A DNA stretch of 64,000 bases. It comes from an uncultured Campylobacter sp. GTDB taxonomy: Bacteria > Campylobacterota > Campylobacteria > Campylobacterales > Campylobacteraceae. The position numbers were made by a program, and so were the translations under genes. Within the stretch, counting starts at the first letter, position 1; each line of letters opens with the position of its first letter. The notes beneath the pieces are model-generated. The model was not told the origin of the DNA. It saw nothing but the letters and a program-made list of their open reading frames with translations, and searched no databases. Positions 44,076 to 53,405 of this stretch are shown here, one piece after another. The stretch covers positions 62,001 to 126,000 of the forward strand of contig NZ_CAJPRT010000001.1 in the NCBI RefSeq assembly GCF_905373215.1. The letters run 5' to 3'.

Positions 44076-45170
44076 TTAGTCTCGAGAGATGATTTTGATT
44101 TCGTTCGCGCAAGATCCGCCAAAGTCCGCGCCGAAGGGATCTTGGACCGTGAAATAATGATCTATCGCGCCGCATCCGTGCCCGATCTGCTCACCCCAGC
44201 CAAGTGCCCTGCGCACGAAGCCCTTGGCATGGGCGACGGCTGCGGGTAGGCTAAGCCCCGCCGCCAGCGCGCATGCGATCGCGCTTGAGAGCGTGCAGCC
44301 CGTACCATGGGTGTTGCGCGTAGCAATTTTAGGCGCGGAAAATTCATAAAATTTACCGTTTTCGTATAAAATATCGACCGCCAAATTTCTCAAATCCGCG
44401 CCCTCGCCGCTCGGTTCAAAACCTGCATCTAAAGGCGCTGCGGATAAATTTTGTTCAAAAGAGGGCTCCGCGCTCGCCGTTAAAATTTTGCATTCGCTAG
44501 TAAAATTTTCATCCGCGAAATTTGCGCGCTCCGTCAAATCTGCAGAATTTTTGAGCGCCCCGTTTTCGCCTATCTCATGCCCAAAAGCTTTAAAATTTTG
44601 CGCCGCATCCTCCGCGCCGCAAGCCTCGCTCACACCGGCAAGATCGCCGCCTTTAATCAAAATCGCGCCGCCTAAAAATTGCGAAATTTTAACCGCAGCG
44701 GCGCGCATATCGGCTAAGCTTGAAATTTTCATCTCCGCCAAGACCTCCGCCTCGCGCACGTTGGGCGTGATGATCTCCGCGGCGGGGGCGAGCTCGTATT
44801 TTAGCGCATGCAGCGCGCTTTGTTTCATCAAAACTCCGCCGCTGGTGGCGACCATCACGGGATCTAAGACGACGTTTTTCGCGCCGTGCCTGCTCAGGCT
44901 CTTTGCGATAGCCTCAGCAACCCCCTCATTGGAGATCATTCCGATTTTAACGGCGTCAGGAAAGATGTCGCTAAAAATCGCATCCAGCTGTGCCTCTACA
45001 AAATCTGGCGAAACGTCCAGCACGCCGAATACGCCGCGCGAATTTTGCGCCGTAAGCGCCGTAATAGCGCTCATAGCAAACATCTTATGCGCGCTAATCG
45101 TCTTGATATCGGCTTGAATGCCCGCGCCGCCGCCGCTATCCGAACCCGCGATAGTAAGAATTCTTTTCAT
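44076..45170 (-). CDS. thiD: hydroxymethylpyrimidine (phosphate) kinase ThiD with internal insert
   Basis: Phosphorylates HMP and HMP-P for thiamine synthesis. Ribokinase-fold motifs are present: AGSDSGGGAGIQADIK at the start, LDPVMVATSGG near 102-112, LIKGGDL at 171, and the catalytic THGTGCTLSSAIA near 287. At 364 residues it is about 95 longer than normal. The excess is residues 180-260 (bases about 44390-44633), a low-complexity stretch inserted after the LIKGGD strand in a surface-loop position. The insert DNA is rich in AAAATTTT words like the spacers. AAAGG precedes ATG. Divergent from cmeABC. Confidence 0.9.
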   Translation of the reverse strand: MKRILTIAGSDSGGGAGIQADIKTISAHKMFAMSAITALTAQNSRGVFGVLDVSPDFVEAQLDAIFSDIFPDAVKIGMISNEGVAEAIAKSLSRHGAKNVVLDPVMVATSGGVLMKQSALHALKYELAPAAEIITPNVREAEVLAEMKISSLADMRAAAVKISQFLGGAILIKGGDLAGVSEACGAEDAAQNFKAFGHEIGENGALKNSADLTERANFADENFTSECKILTASAEPSFEQNLSAAPLDAGFEPSGEGADLRNLAVDILYENGKFYEFSAPKIATRNTHGTGCTLSSAIACALAAGLSLPAAVAHAKGFVRRALGWGEQIGHGCGAIDHYFTVQDPFGADFGGSCANEIKIISRD

Positions 45171-45275
45171 AAAAAGCCTTTAAAATTTTAGCGCGATTAT
45201 ATCGAAATTCCGCTATAATTCCCCAGATATATTATTTTACGGGCTAAATTTAAGTTTTATTTATATAGTTTTTAT

Positions 45276-45288
45276 TATAATTTATAAT
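45276..45288 (+). promoter_or_regulatory. -10 boxes of cmeABC
   Basis: Two overlapping-phase TATAAT hexamers (45276-45281 and 45283-45288) lie just upstream of the CmeR-like operator, 56-68 bases before the cmeA start. Confidence 0.5.
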
Positions 45289-45293
45289 TTATT

Positions 45294-45309
45294 CGTAATA
45301 ACTATTACA
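45294..45309 (+). promoter_or_regulatory. CmeR-like operator
   Basis: CGTAATAACTATTACA contains a perfect GTAATA-N2-TATTAC inverted repeat and closely resembles the 16-base inverted repeat described for CmeR in the C. jejuni cmeABC promoter. It sits directly after the -10 boxes, where a bound TetR-family repressor would block initiation. No cmeR gene is adjacent. Confidence 0.7.
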
Positions 45310-45343
45310 AATGCAAAATTTTAACCCAAATAGAGGAATTTAC

Positions 45344-46477
45344 ATGAAAAAAGTCGCTAGTTTGATTTTCGCAGCGTTTTTAGTTTCGGGCTGCTCCTAT
45401 TTCGAAAAAAAGGAAGATAAAGGCGCGAAGCAAGGCGGCGAGACCCCCGCGCTGCCGGTCGGCGTATTTACCGCCAAATCCGCCGACGTGCCGATAATTT
45501 TAAAATTTAACGGGCAGACCGTAAGCGAGCTTGAGATAATGCTAAAGCCGCAGGTTTCGGGCACCATCGAAAAGCAGCTTTTCGAGCCGGGGCGCAGCGT
45601 CAAAAAGGGCGATGTGCTCTACGAGATCGACCGCTCGCGCTACCAAGCGGCGTTTGACAGCGCAAACGCTAATCTGCAAAACGCCTCGGCGGACTACAAA
45701 AGAGCTAAGGCGCTAAAAGCTAGCAACACGATCTCTCAAAAGGATTTCGACACCGCAAAAGCCGCGTTTATGGTAGCCGAAGCAAATTTTAAAAGTGCCA
45801 AGATCGATTTTGATCACTCGCTCGTGACCGCACCTTTTGACGGCATGGCGGGCGATACGCAAAAGGACGTAGGCACATACGTAAACGTTGGCGAGGATCT
45901 GGTGCGCCTTAGCAAATTTGATCCGATCGACGTAGAATTCGGCATCGCGGACGTCGATAGGCTGGAACTTGATGCAAATTTAAAAAACGGGCAGTGGAAG
46001 CAGCTGGGTCGTCAGGTAAGCATAAATCTCGGCGGCAAGGACTACAACGGCACGCTAAGCTTTATCGATAGCGTCATCAATACAAACACGGCGTCCGTCA
46101 GCGCCAAAGCTCAAATTCCAAATCCAAGCTTGGAAATTCGCCCTGGAATTTTTATTAAAGTAAGCGTCGAGGGCTTTTATCAGAAAAACGGCTTTAAAAT
46201 TCCGCAAGTTGCGCTCAAGCAAGATCTTAGCAACACCATAGTCTATGTCGTACAAGACGGCAAGGTTGCTAAAAAAGTGGTCAAAATCGCAGCGCAAGAT
46301 ACCCGCACAGCGACGATTTCAAGCGGACTGCAAGACGGCGATCAGATCATTTTGGATAATTTTAAAAAGATCAACGTGGGCTCCAAGGTCACTCCGGTAC
46401 CCGCAAGCACCGATCCTTACGTAGCGGGGCAGCCGAACGAGCAACCGTCTCAGAGCAATGCGGAAAGCGGGAAATAA
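45344..46477 (+). CDS. cmeA: RND efflux periplasmic adaptor (CmeA-like)
   Basis: Membrane-fusion protein linking the inner-membrane pump to the outer-membrane channel. Start at ATG 45344 (AGAGGA upstream) gives a lipoprotein signal MKKVASLIFAAFLVSGC with Cys 17 as lipidation site. Then come the biotinyl-lipoyl-like half-motifs (LKPQVSGTIEKQLFEPGRSV, and VTAPFDGMAGDTQKDVGTYV) around a coiled hairpin, beta-barrel and membrane-proximal domains. About 377 residues, normal for CmeA/AcrA. Its stop and the cmeB start share one base (TAATG). Confidence 0.94.
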   Translation: MKKVASLIFAAFLVSGCSYFEKKEDKGAKQGGETPALPVGVFTAKSADVPIILKFNGQTVSELEIMLKPQVSGTIEKQLFEPGRSVKKGDVLYEIDRSRYQAAFDSANANLQNASADYKRAKALKASNTISQKDFDTAKAAFMVAEANFKSAKIDFDHSLVTAPFDGMAGDTQKDVGTYVNVGEDLVRLSKFDPIDVEFGIADVDRLELDANLKNGQWKQLGRQVSINLGGKDYNGTLSFIDSVINTNTASVSAKAQIPNPSLEIRPGIFIKVSVEGFYQKNGFKIPQVALKQDLSNTIVYVVQDGKVAKKVVKIAAQDTRTATISSGLQDGDQIILDNFKKINVGSKVTPVPASTDPYVAGQPNEQPSQSNAESGK

Positions 46478-49400
46478 TGTTTTCTAAATTTTTCATCAAC
46501 CGCCCCGTTTTTGCCTGCGTCGTTTCGATCATCATCGTAATCGCGGGCGTTTTGGCTCTTAAAAATTCCTCCGTCGAGGAGTATCCACAACTCACGCCGC
46601 CGCAAATCGTCGTTAGCGCTACATATAGCGGCGCGGATGCGCAAACGATTGCCGACGTCGTCGCAGCCCCTCTTGAAAACGCAATCAATGGCGTTGAAAA
46701 TATGATCTACATGGAAAGCTCAGCAAGTTCCTCCGGCGATGTTCGTATCAACGTATATTTTCAAATAGGCACAAATCCAGCAGATGCGAAAGTCAATGTA
46801 AACAACCGCGTAACGCCCGCTCTTACGCTACTTCCCGATGAAGTGCGCCGCTATGGCGTAACCGTCACCGAGCGCAGCAGCACGATGCTGGAAGTGCTCG
46901 CGTTTTACGATCCTAGCGAGCAGATGGATGTCGTAGAGATGCAAAACTACGTAGCTATCAACGTCGTAGATGAGCTAAAACGCGTGCCGGGCGTCGGAGA
47001 CGCTCAGGCCTTGGGCACGAAAGATTATGCGATGAGGATCTGGGTTAAGCCTGAGCTGCTTAAGAAATTTAACGTTACGACCGCCGAGATAATCGCCGCA
47101 ATAAGCGAGCAAAACAGCCAATACGCCGTGGGCAAGATGGGCGAGCAGCCGATGAGCTTAGGCAATCCCTACGTCTATGCGATCAAGCCTGAGGGTCGTT
47201 TAAAAACCGTCGAAGAGTTTGAAAATATCATCATACGCGCGCAAAAGGACGGGAATTTCTTGCGCGTAAAAGATGTCGCCGAGGTCAAACTAGGCGGTGC
47301 AAGCTACAATATCTCGGCGAAATTTAACGGTAAAGAGATGGTGCCTGTGCTTATCTTTATGCAAAGCGGCGCCAACGCCCTAGCCGTAGTTGAAGCGGTA
47401 AATAAGCGCATAGACGAGCTTAAACCAAATTTCCCAGGCAAGCTGACCTACGACGTCGCCTACGATACGACTAGCTTCGTAAAAGTATCGATCGAAGAGG
47501 TTATTCATACCTTCATTGAAGCGCTAATTCTCGTCATCATCGTTATGTATATGTTCTTAGGGAACCTTAGAGCGACGATCATTCCGACGCTTGCTGCGCC
47601 CGTATCGATCTGCGGCGCGTTTATCGGAATTTACGCCTTCGGATTTTCAATAAATTTAATTACCCTTTTCGCGCTTATCCTTGCTATCGGTATCGTCGTG
47701 GACGATGCGATCATAGTAATCGAAAACGTAGAGAGAATTTTGCACGAGGAGCCGCAACTCAGCGTCAAAGAAGCTACCACGAAAGCGATGGGCGAGATCG
47801 TAGCGCCCGTCATCTCCATCGTGCTCGTGCTTTCGGCGGTTTTCGTGCCGGTTGCGTTTATGGAGGGCTTTACTGGGGTTATGCAGAGGCAATTTGCTTT
47901 AACGCTCGTAGCCTCGGTATGTTTTTCAGGCTTCGTAGCCCTTACACTAACGCCCGCACTTTGCGCTCTAATCTTGCAAAAAAAGGAATCCGAGCCGTTT
48001 TTCTTTATAAGATGGTTTAATAATCTTTTTAGCATCTCAACTAAAATTTACGCCGCAGGCGTCGGTATGGTTCTTCGCCACGTACTAATCAGCCTCATTT
48101 TTGTAGGCATCATCATCTATGCGATGGTGAAGCTTCTTGTGCTCACTCCTAGCGGCCTGGTACCTAATGAGGACAAAGGCTCGATTATGGCGATGACTAC
48201 GCTTCCGTCTGCATCTACGCTGCCCAGGACGGAAGCCGATCAGGATTTCATCGCAAGCATCGCTAAAAAGTATCCAAACGTAAAAGATATAACCCAAATC
48301 ACGGGATACGATATGCTAGCCGGAGCGCTTAGAGAAAATGCGGGAGCTTTTTTTATGAAGCTAAAAGACTGGAAAGATCGCCCGGGCGATGAAAATTCCA
48401 ACTTCGCCTTAGCTGCCGCGCTAAACGGGCAGCTCTACGGCGCCGATCGCAACTCGATGACCTACGTCGTCACGCCGCCGCCTATTATGGGTCTTTCGCT
48501 TACGGGCGGATTTGAGCTCTACGCGCAAAGCACGACGGGCAAGAGCTACGATGAAATTCGCGCAGATATGGATCGCGTAACTGTCAAAGCTAATCAACAC
48601 CCCGCTTTAAAGCTCGTGCGAACGACGCTGGATACCGATTTCCCGCAGTATAAGCTCTATCTCGATAAAGAGAAGATAAAGATGCTAGGCGTTAAGATAG
48701 CCGACATTTTCACCGTGCTAAATTCCACCATCGGGCAGTATTACATCAACGACTTTAACCTCTTAGGCCGCACGTTTAAGGTCTATATCCGCGCTACGCA
48801 AAACTACAGAGACGATCCTAACGATCTAAAATCGCTCTACGTCCGCAGCGACAGTGGCGATCTGATTGCGTTAAATTCTTTAGTGAGGCTTGAGCGCTCG
48901 CTGGGTCCTGATTCCGTTAATAGATTTAATGCCTTCCCGGCAGCGCAGATTATGGGTGAGCCAAACACGGGCTATACCTCGGGTCAGGCGATTGCAGCGA
49001 TCCAAGAGGTTATAAAAGAGGAGCTTCCTAGCGGATATTCTATCGGATGGGCGGGCTCCGCGTATCAAGAGGTCAGCGAGACGGGCAAGGGCGCGCAGGC
49101 ATTCGTATTTGGAATGATCTTTGTGTTTTTGATACTAGCGGCTCAATACGAAAGGTGGCTCATGCCGCTTGCCGTGCTTACCGCCGTGCCGTTTTCGGTA
49201 TTCGGCGCGCTCGTATTTACATATTTCCGCGGGCTGAATAACGACATATATTTTCAGATCGGACTTCTACTTCTAATCGGTCTGGCGGCGAAAAATGCGA
49301 TTTTGATCGTGGAATTTGCGATGAACGAGCACCTAAACAACCACCGTTCAATCGCGGAAGCTGCCGTCGAGGCCGCCAGGATGAGGTTCCGCCCTATCGT

Positions 49401-49635
49401 TATGACGAGCCTTGCGTTCGGACTTGGCGTACTTCCGATGGTTATCGCCACCGGCGCGGGCGCTGCCAGCCGCCACGCGCTAGGGACCGGCGTAGTAGGC
49501 GGAATGCTCGCAGCATCTACGATCGCGATCTTTTTCGTGCCGCTGTTTTTCTACCTGCTCGAAAGCTTCAACGCCTGGCTTGATAGACGCGGTAAAAAAG
49601 TCCAAACTAACGAGGTGAACGATGAAAATAAATAA
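46477..49635 (+). CDS. cmeB: RND multidrug efflux pump, inner-membrane subunit (CmeB-like)
   Basis: Proton-driven trimeric pump of 1052 residues and 12 helices with two large periplasmic loops. The proton-relay Asp pair D409/D410 is in AIGIVVDDAIIVIENVER, and the second-half helix with the conserved Lys is in IGLAAKNAILIVEFA. The N-terminus MFSKFFINRPVFA is typical of HAE1 transporters. In Campylobacter CmeB exports bile salts, fluoroquinolones, macrolides and dyes. It overlaps cmeC by 14 bases. Confidence 0.96.
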   Translation: MFSKFFINRPVFACVVSIIIVIAGVLALKNSSVEEYPQLTPPQIVVSATYSGADAQTIADVVAAPLENAINGVENMIYMESSASSSGDVRINVYFQIGTNPADAKVNVNNRVTPALTLLPDEVRRYGVTVTERSSTMLEVLAFYDPSEQMDVVEMQNYVAINVVDELKRVPGVGDAQALGTKDYAMRIWVKPELLKKFNVTTAEIIAAISEQNSQYAVGKMGEQPMSLGNPYVYAIKPEGRLKTVEEFENIIIRAQKDGNFLRVKDVAEVKLGGASYNISAKFNGKEMVPVLIFMQSGANALAVVEAVNKRIDELKPNFPGKLTYDVAYDTTSFVKVSIEEVIHTFIEALILVIIVMYMFLGNLRATIIPTLAAPVSICGAFIGIYAFGFSINLITLFALILAIGIVVDDAIIVIENVERILHEEPQLSVKEATTKAMGEIVAPVISIVLVLSAVFVPVAFMEGFTGVMQRQFALTLVASVCFSGFVALTLTPALCALILQKKESEPFFFIRWFNNLFSISTKIYAAGVGMVLRHVLISLIFVGIIIYAMVKLLVLTPSGLVPNEDKGSIMAMTTLPSASTLPRTEADQDFIASIAKKYPNVKDITQITGYDMLAGALRENAGAFFMKLKDWKDRPGDENSNFALAAALNGQLYGADRNSMTYVVTPPPIMGLSLTGGFELYAQSTTGKSYDEIRADMDRVTVKANQHPALKLVRTTLDTDFPQYKLYLDKEKIKMLGVKIADIFTVLNSTIGQYYINDFNLLGRTFKVYIRATQNYRDDPNDLKSLYVRSDSGDLIALNSLVRLERSLGPDSVNRFNAFPAAQIMGEPNTGYTSGQAIAAIQEVIKEELPSGYSIGWAGSAYQEVSETGKGAQAFVFGMIFVFLILAAQYERWLMPLAVLTAVPFSVFGALVFTYFRGLNNDIYFQIGLLLLIGLAAKNAILIVEFAMNEHLNNHRSIAEAAVEAARMRFRPIVMTSLAFGLGVLPMVIATGAGAASRHALGTGVVGGMLAASTIAIFFVPLFFYLLESFNAWLDRRGKKVQTNEVNDENK

Positions 49636-51079
49636 TGCTCTTTTAAGCGCCTTGACGCTTGGAATTTTACTCTGCGGTTGCAACTTCAAGCCCGTCACGC
49701 CGCAAAAACAGACCGGCTTTAAGGCGGATTACGCGAGCACGAACGTTAGCACGCAGTGGTGGAAAAGCTTTAACGATCCGCAGCTAAACGCCCTTATCCA
49801 AAGCGCGCTGGAGCAGAATTCCGACCTGCAAACCGCGCTGAATAACGTCGAGTACGCGCGCGTAAATTTAGGGCTGAACAAGCTTGAATATCTGCCGAAC
49901 GTAAATTTAAGCGGCAGCGCAGTGCGTCAAAATAATTTCGGCAACCAGCCCGATCGTAACTCCCACGGCTCGTATCAGATCGGCGCCGTGCTAAGCTACG
50001 AGATCGATTTTTGGGGACGCGTGCGAAACAGCGTAGATTCGGCGCAATCGCGATTTAATGCGACGAAATACGACTACGAAACCGCCAAAAATACGATTAC
50101 TAGCACGGTTGCGACGACCTATTTTACGCTACTAGCACTAAAGCAACAGGAGAAAATTTTAAAAGACAGTCTAAAAAGCTATCAAGATACGCAAAACTAC
50201 CGCAAAAAGCAGCTCGATGCGGGCGCGGTTAGCGAGATCGTATTTTATCAGGCCAAAGCCGCGGTCCAAAGCGCCGAGGCAAGCCTCATAAGCGTGCAAA
50301 ATCAGCTCTCCGCGGCGCAGACCTCGCTAAATATCCTAACGGGCAAGAGCTACGATGAAATTTTACGCGGCGCGCCGCAGACCGCCGCGAAAATGCCTAG
50401 CGCGCCGCAGATCCCAAGCGGGATCCCAAGCGACGTGATCCTGCACCGCCCGGACGTCGCAAGCTCGCTCGAAAATCTGCGCTCAAGCAACTTCTTAGTA
50501 GGCGTCGCCAAGGCGGGCTACTTCCCTACCTTCTCGCTTACGGGCTCGGCAGGATATGCAAGCGGCGAGTTTGACAGGCTGTTTACCGCAAGCGCGAGCA
50601 CGTGGAGCATCGGCGGCTCGCTCGTGGGGCCGCTACTTGATTTCGGCCGCCAAAAGAGGCGCGTAGAGCTTGCAAATTTAGAGCAAAACGCGAGCTTCAT
50701 CGCATACGACAAAGCTCTTAAAACCGCTTTCGGCGACGTTCGCGACGCGCTTGTAGGCGTGCAAAACGCCAAACTAAGGCAGGCAAGCCTCACCGATCTC
50801 GTCGCTTCGCAAAGCAAAATTTATTCAAACGCCTCAAGCAGGTATCAGGCGGGCTACAGCGACCATCTGGAGTTTTTGGATTCACAGCGAAACCTGCTTA
50901 GCGCGCAGCTAAATAAAGTGCAGGCAGATCTTGACGTGCTAAGCGCGACGGTAAACGCTTACAAGGCGCTCGGCGGCGGCTTTAGCATCGAGGATAGCGA
51001 AATAAAGGCGTTTATCGGCGCAGAGAAGGACGTGCTGCCCGATATGTCCGCTTTCCCGAAGGATAGAATTTTTAATTAG
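49622..51079 (+). CDS. cmeC: outer-membrane efflux channel (CmeC-like)
   Basis: TolC/OprM-family lipoprotein of 485 residues with signal MKINNALLSALTLGILLCGC (Cys 20 lipidated). Two outer-membrane efflux repeats follow; RPDVASSLENLRSSNFLVGVA in the middle and the coiled segments SLKSYQDTQNYRKKQLDAGA and RYQAGYSDHLEFLDSQRNLL are family marks. Completes the tripartite pump with CmeA and CmeB; a strong terminator follows. Confidence 0.95.
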   Translation: MKINNALLSALTLGILLCGCNFKPVTPQKQTGFKADYASTNVSTQWWKSFNDPQLNALIQSALEQNSDLQTALNNVEYARVNLGLNKLEYLPNVNLSGSAVRQNNFGNQPDRNSHGSYQIGAVLSYEIDFWGRVRNSVDSAQSRFNATKYDYETAKNTITSTVATTYFTLLALKQQEKILKDSLKSYQDTQNYRKKQLDAGAVSEIVFYQAKAAVQSAEASLISVQNQLSAAQTSLNILTGKSYDEILRGAPQTAAKMPSAPQIPSGIPSDVILHRPDVASSLENLRSSNFLVGVAKAGYFPTFSLTGSAGYASGEFDRLFTASASTWSIGGSLVGPLLDFGRQKRRVELANLEQNASFIAYDKALKTAFGDVRDALVGVQNAKLRQASLTDLVASQSKIYSNASSRYQAGYSDHLEFLDSQRNLLSAQLNKVQADLDVLSATVNAYKALGGGFSIEDSEIKAFIGAEKDVLPDMSAFPKDRIFN

Positions 51080-51147
51080 CTTTAAATTTATGGGCGGCGC
51101 GAAATTTTAAAACACCCGTAAATTTTAAGCGCAGCCCGGCTTTTACG

Positions 51148-51186
51148 GCGCAAGCGGATCGTGTAAAAAATCTGCTTGCGCTTTTT
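51148..51186 (+). terminator. rho-independent terminator of cmeABC
   Basis: GCGCAAGCGGAT pairs with ATCTGCTTGCGC (12 bp with one G-T pair) around a 10-base loop, followed by TTTTT. 70 bases after the cmeC stop. Confidence 0.85.
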
Positions 51187-51314
51187 AAATTTAGTTCCAC
51201 GGCGGGCGGCAAGTCCAAATTTCAAAGATAATCTAAATTTTACAATAGCTGCAGCAAGGTAAAATCGCCGCTCGGCTAGGAAGCGTAAGGCAGCCGGGCT
51301 TAGTGGAGCGGCAG

Positions 51315-51395
51315 AATTCCAAGCGCCGCGGTAAAATTTTTAAGCAGCACGGCGAAATTCCAAGCAGCGCGATAAAATTCCAAGCGCCGCGTTTT
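51315..51395. repeat. four degenerate 20/21-bp tandem units
   Basis: Units begin at 51315, 51335, 51356 and 51376. Three read AATTCCAAGC followed by G/A-CCGCG-like bases; the second is diverged. They end at an AAATTT word. This is the clearest tandem structure among the window's spacer repeats. Confidence 0.65.
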
Positions 51396-51455
51396 AAATT
51401 TAAAGGCGAGCGGTTGCGCGCCGAAACGGAATTTGGCAAAATTTTAGATTTTCGC

Positions 51456-51461
51456 TATAAT
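51456..51461 (+). promoter_or_regulatory. -10 box of tRNA-Ser(GGA)
   Basis: CGC-TATAAT-CG lies 15 bases before the tRNA 5' end, giving a start near 51468. Confidence 0.55.
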
Positions 51462-51476
51462 CGCGACTTTTAATTT

Positions 51477-51564
51477 AGATGGGTGTCCGAGCGGTTGAAG
51501 GAGCACGCCTGGAACGCGTGTAAAGTGCAAGCTTTCGAGGGTTCGAATCCCTTCCCATCTGCCA
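51477..51564 (+). tRNA. tRNA-Ser(GGA)
   Basis: Acceptor AGATGGG pairs with CCCATCT; anticodon stem CACGC/GCGTG with loop CTGGAAC (anticodon GGA); long variable arm; discriminator G and CCA encoded. Confidence 0.94.
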
Positions 51565-51795
51565 CTACTTTAAAATTTCGTCCTCGCAAAACTCTAAAAT
51601 TTCACTTTCCCACTCGGCGTAAATTTTATAAATTTAAAGCCAAATTCCACCCTCGCCGTAAATTTAACGATAAAAGACAAAATTTCCTCCGCCGAAAATC
51701 AAACCCGAAAGCCACCTAAATTCTATCTCTACGCCCGCCGTTTACCGATATTGCGCTAAAATTCCTTTTAAAATTTCACTTTAAAGGAGAGAAAA

Positions 51796-52749
51796 ATGAG
51801 TGAAGAAAAAAGTTGCGCCTGTGCGCATGTCAAATCCCAAAACGTAACCGACGCGCCCGGCAACAACACCGTGTTTATGATCTGGCGCTTTAACGCAGAC
51901 AAAACCGCCTGCAAAAAGGCTTTCGAGGGCCTTTGCGGTTTGGTGATAAATTTAAACAAAACCGCCGTTACGAGATTCGGCGCGGCTAGCGAAACGAGCT
52001 GCGTGCTGGGCGTGGGCTTTGAGGCGTGGAAAATGCTCGGCTTGCCGAAGCCTTTGCCGAAGGAGCTAAAAAATTTCGAAGAAATTAAGGGCGATAAACA
52101 CGCTGCGCCCGCCACCGGAGGCGATATTCATATCCATATCAGAGCCGCAAATCAAGCCGTTTGCTACGATATGGCAAGCGAGATCAGAGCCGCGCTAAAG
52201 GATGTCGCGACATGCGAGGAGGAGATCTGCGGCTTTAAATACTACGACGGACGCGCTATCATCGGCTTTGTGGACGGCACCGAAAATCCGCAAGGCGCAG
52301 ATCGCGACTTTTTCGCCAAGGTAGGCGACGAGGATGCAGCGTACAAGGGCGGCAGCTATCTTTTCGTGCAAAAATATATCCACGATATGAGCGCGTGGAA
52401 CGCCGCGGGCGTCGCCGAGCAGGAGCGCGTCATCGGGCGTAGTAAACAAAACGACATCGAGATGAGCGAGGAGATAAAACCTAGCAACTCGCACTCCGCC
52501 GCAGCCAACGTCGGCGACGATAAAAAGGTCGTGCGCGGCAATATGCCGTTTGTGCAAGGCGGCGAGACGGGAACCTACTTCATCGCCTACGCAAGCACGT
52601 TTAGCACGCTGGAGTTGATGCTTGAGAGTATGTTTATCGGCCGCCCGCGAGGCAACTACGACCGCCTGCTAGATTTTAGCACGGCAAAGACGGGCGCGCT
52701 CTTTTTCGCTCCGACCTTCGATATGCTGCAGGCTTATAGCGCAGAGTAA
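51796..52749 (+). CDS. Dyp-type heme peroxidase
   Basis: 317-residue dye-decolorising peroxidase. The hallmark GxxDG motif is in IIGFVDGTENPQG, and the proximal heme His is probably in SNSHSAAANV. The distal Arg is in the C-terminal region with the ETGTYFIAYASTFSTLE segment. No signal peptide, so cytoplasmic; it would use H2O2 to oxidise unknown substrates. The N-terminus is Cys-rich (SCACAHV). AAGGAG precedes ATG. Two small genes follow closely, perhaps in the same operon. Confidence 0.92.
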   Translation: MSEEKSCACAHVKSQNVTDAPGNNTVFMIWRFNADKTACKKAFEGLCGLVINLNKTAVTRFGAASETSCVLGVGFEAWKMLGLPKPLPKELKNFEEIKGDKHAAPATGGDIHIHIRAANQAVCYDMASEIRAALKDVATCEEEICGFKYYDGRAIIGFVDGTENPQGADRDFFAKVGDEDAAYKGGSYLFVQKYIHDMSAWNAAGVAEQERVIGRSKQNDIEMSEEIKPSNSHSAAANVGDDKKVVRGNMPFVQGGETGTYFIAYASTFSTLELMLESMFIGRPRGNYDRLLDFSTAKTGALFFAPTFDMLQAYSAE

Positions 52750-52776
52750 ATTTAGCTTTAAATTTAAAGGCGCGCG

Positions 52777-53385
52777 ATGTTTTGCGATCTAAGCCCGTAT
52801 CAGAGCAGGCGCTGCAAAGAGATCATAGAGGGCAAAGTCAAAAATAGTGAAAACGTCAGAGGTCTGATAGAGTTCATAGACGCTAAATTTAAAACTCGAG
52901 CGATCAGCGCGTTTTACGGCGCGGGCAGGGAGTGGCCTAAGATCGTGCTTCGCTTCGATAAAGATGCCGCAAAAATCACCGATAAAAAGTGCATCGAGCG
53001 CTACCTCGCCCGTACGCCGCTTTGCGCGAAACTAAACGGACTTAAGAATTTTTATATCTCGGTCGAGTCCTTCGAGTCGCAGATCCGCACCGATCTGATC
53101 CAAGGCGCGGTAGAGGAGCTGCTGCAAAACCGAAGCGAGCTTTTAGCGCCGCTTAAAATTTGGTATATCGCAGCGGTGTCCGACGCGCCCGTAGTTTTTT
53201 ATTTCACGAGGCAGGATGCGGCGTGCCGCGAAGGGAGCGGAAAGATAGAGCGGCTGATAAGAAATTTTATAGAGAAAGCGCAGGACGCCAAATATCTGAG
53301 CCACATGGAATTTAAGCTGTTTTTTGACAGCAAGGAGTCCGTGGATCTTGAGTACGGCGGAAATTTGTTCTATTATTTCAAATGA
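52777..53385 (+). CDS. conserved-looking hypothetical protein, 202 residues
   Basis: Soluble protein with no signal peptide or membrane helix, 27 bases after the Dyp peroxidase. Mixed alpha/beta pattern with segments GLIEFIDAKFKTRAISAFYG and GLKNFYISVESFESQIRTDL. No motif recognised. GGCGCG rather than a clear Shine-Dalgarno precedes the ATG. The stop overlaps the next frame's upstream ATG. The function is unknown; the link to the peroxidase is only positional. Confidence 0.7.
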   Translation: MFCDLSPYQSRRCKEIIEGKVKNSENVRGLIEFIDAKFKTRAISAFYGAGREWPKIVLRFDKDAAKITDKKCIERYLARTPLCAKLNGLKNFYISVESFESQIRTDLIQGAVEELLQNRSELLAPLKIWYIAAVSDAPVVFYFTRQDAACREGSGKIERLIRNFIEKAQDAKYLSHMEFKLFFDSKESVDLEYGGNLFYYFK

Positions 53386-53405
53386 AATTTAGCCAAGGAG
53401 CGAAA

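Larger units (their letters stand above)
51080..51476. other. 397-bp spacer with terminator and a 20-bp repeat array
   Basis: Contains the cme terminator (51148-51186), a four-unit 20/21-bp tandem array (51315-51395) and the tRNA-Ser promoter. No gene. Confidence 0.6.

Noticed and set aside
44488..45117. 209-codon plus-strand frame opposite thiD
   Set aside because: Entirely antisense to clear ThiD motifs; Ser/Ala/Ile-rich shadow with no ribosome binding site.
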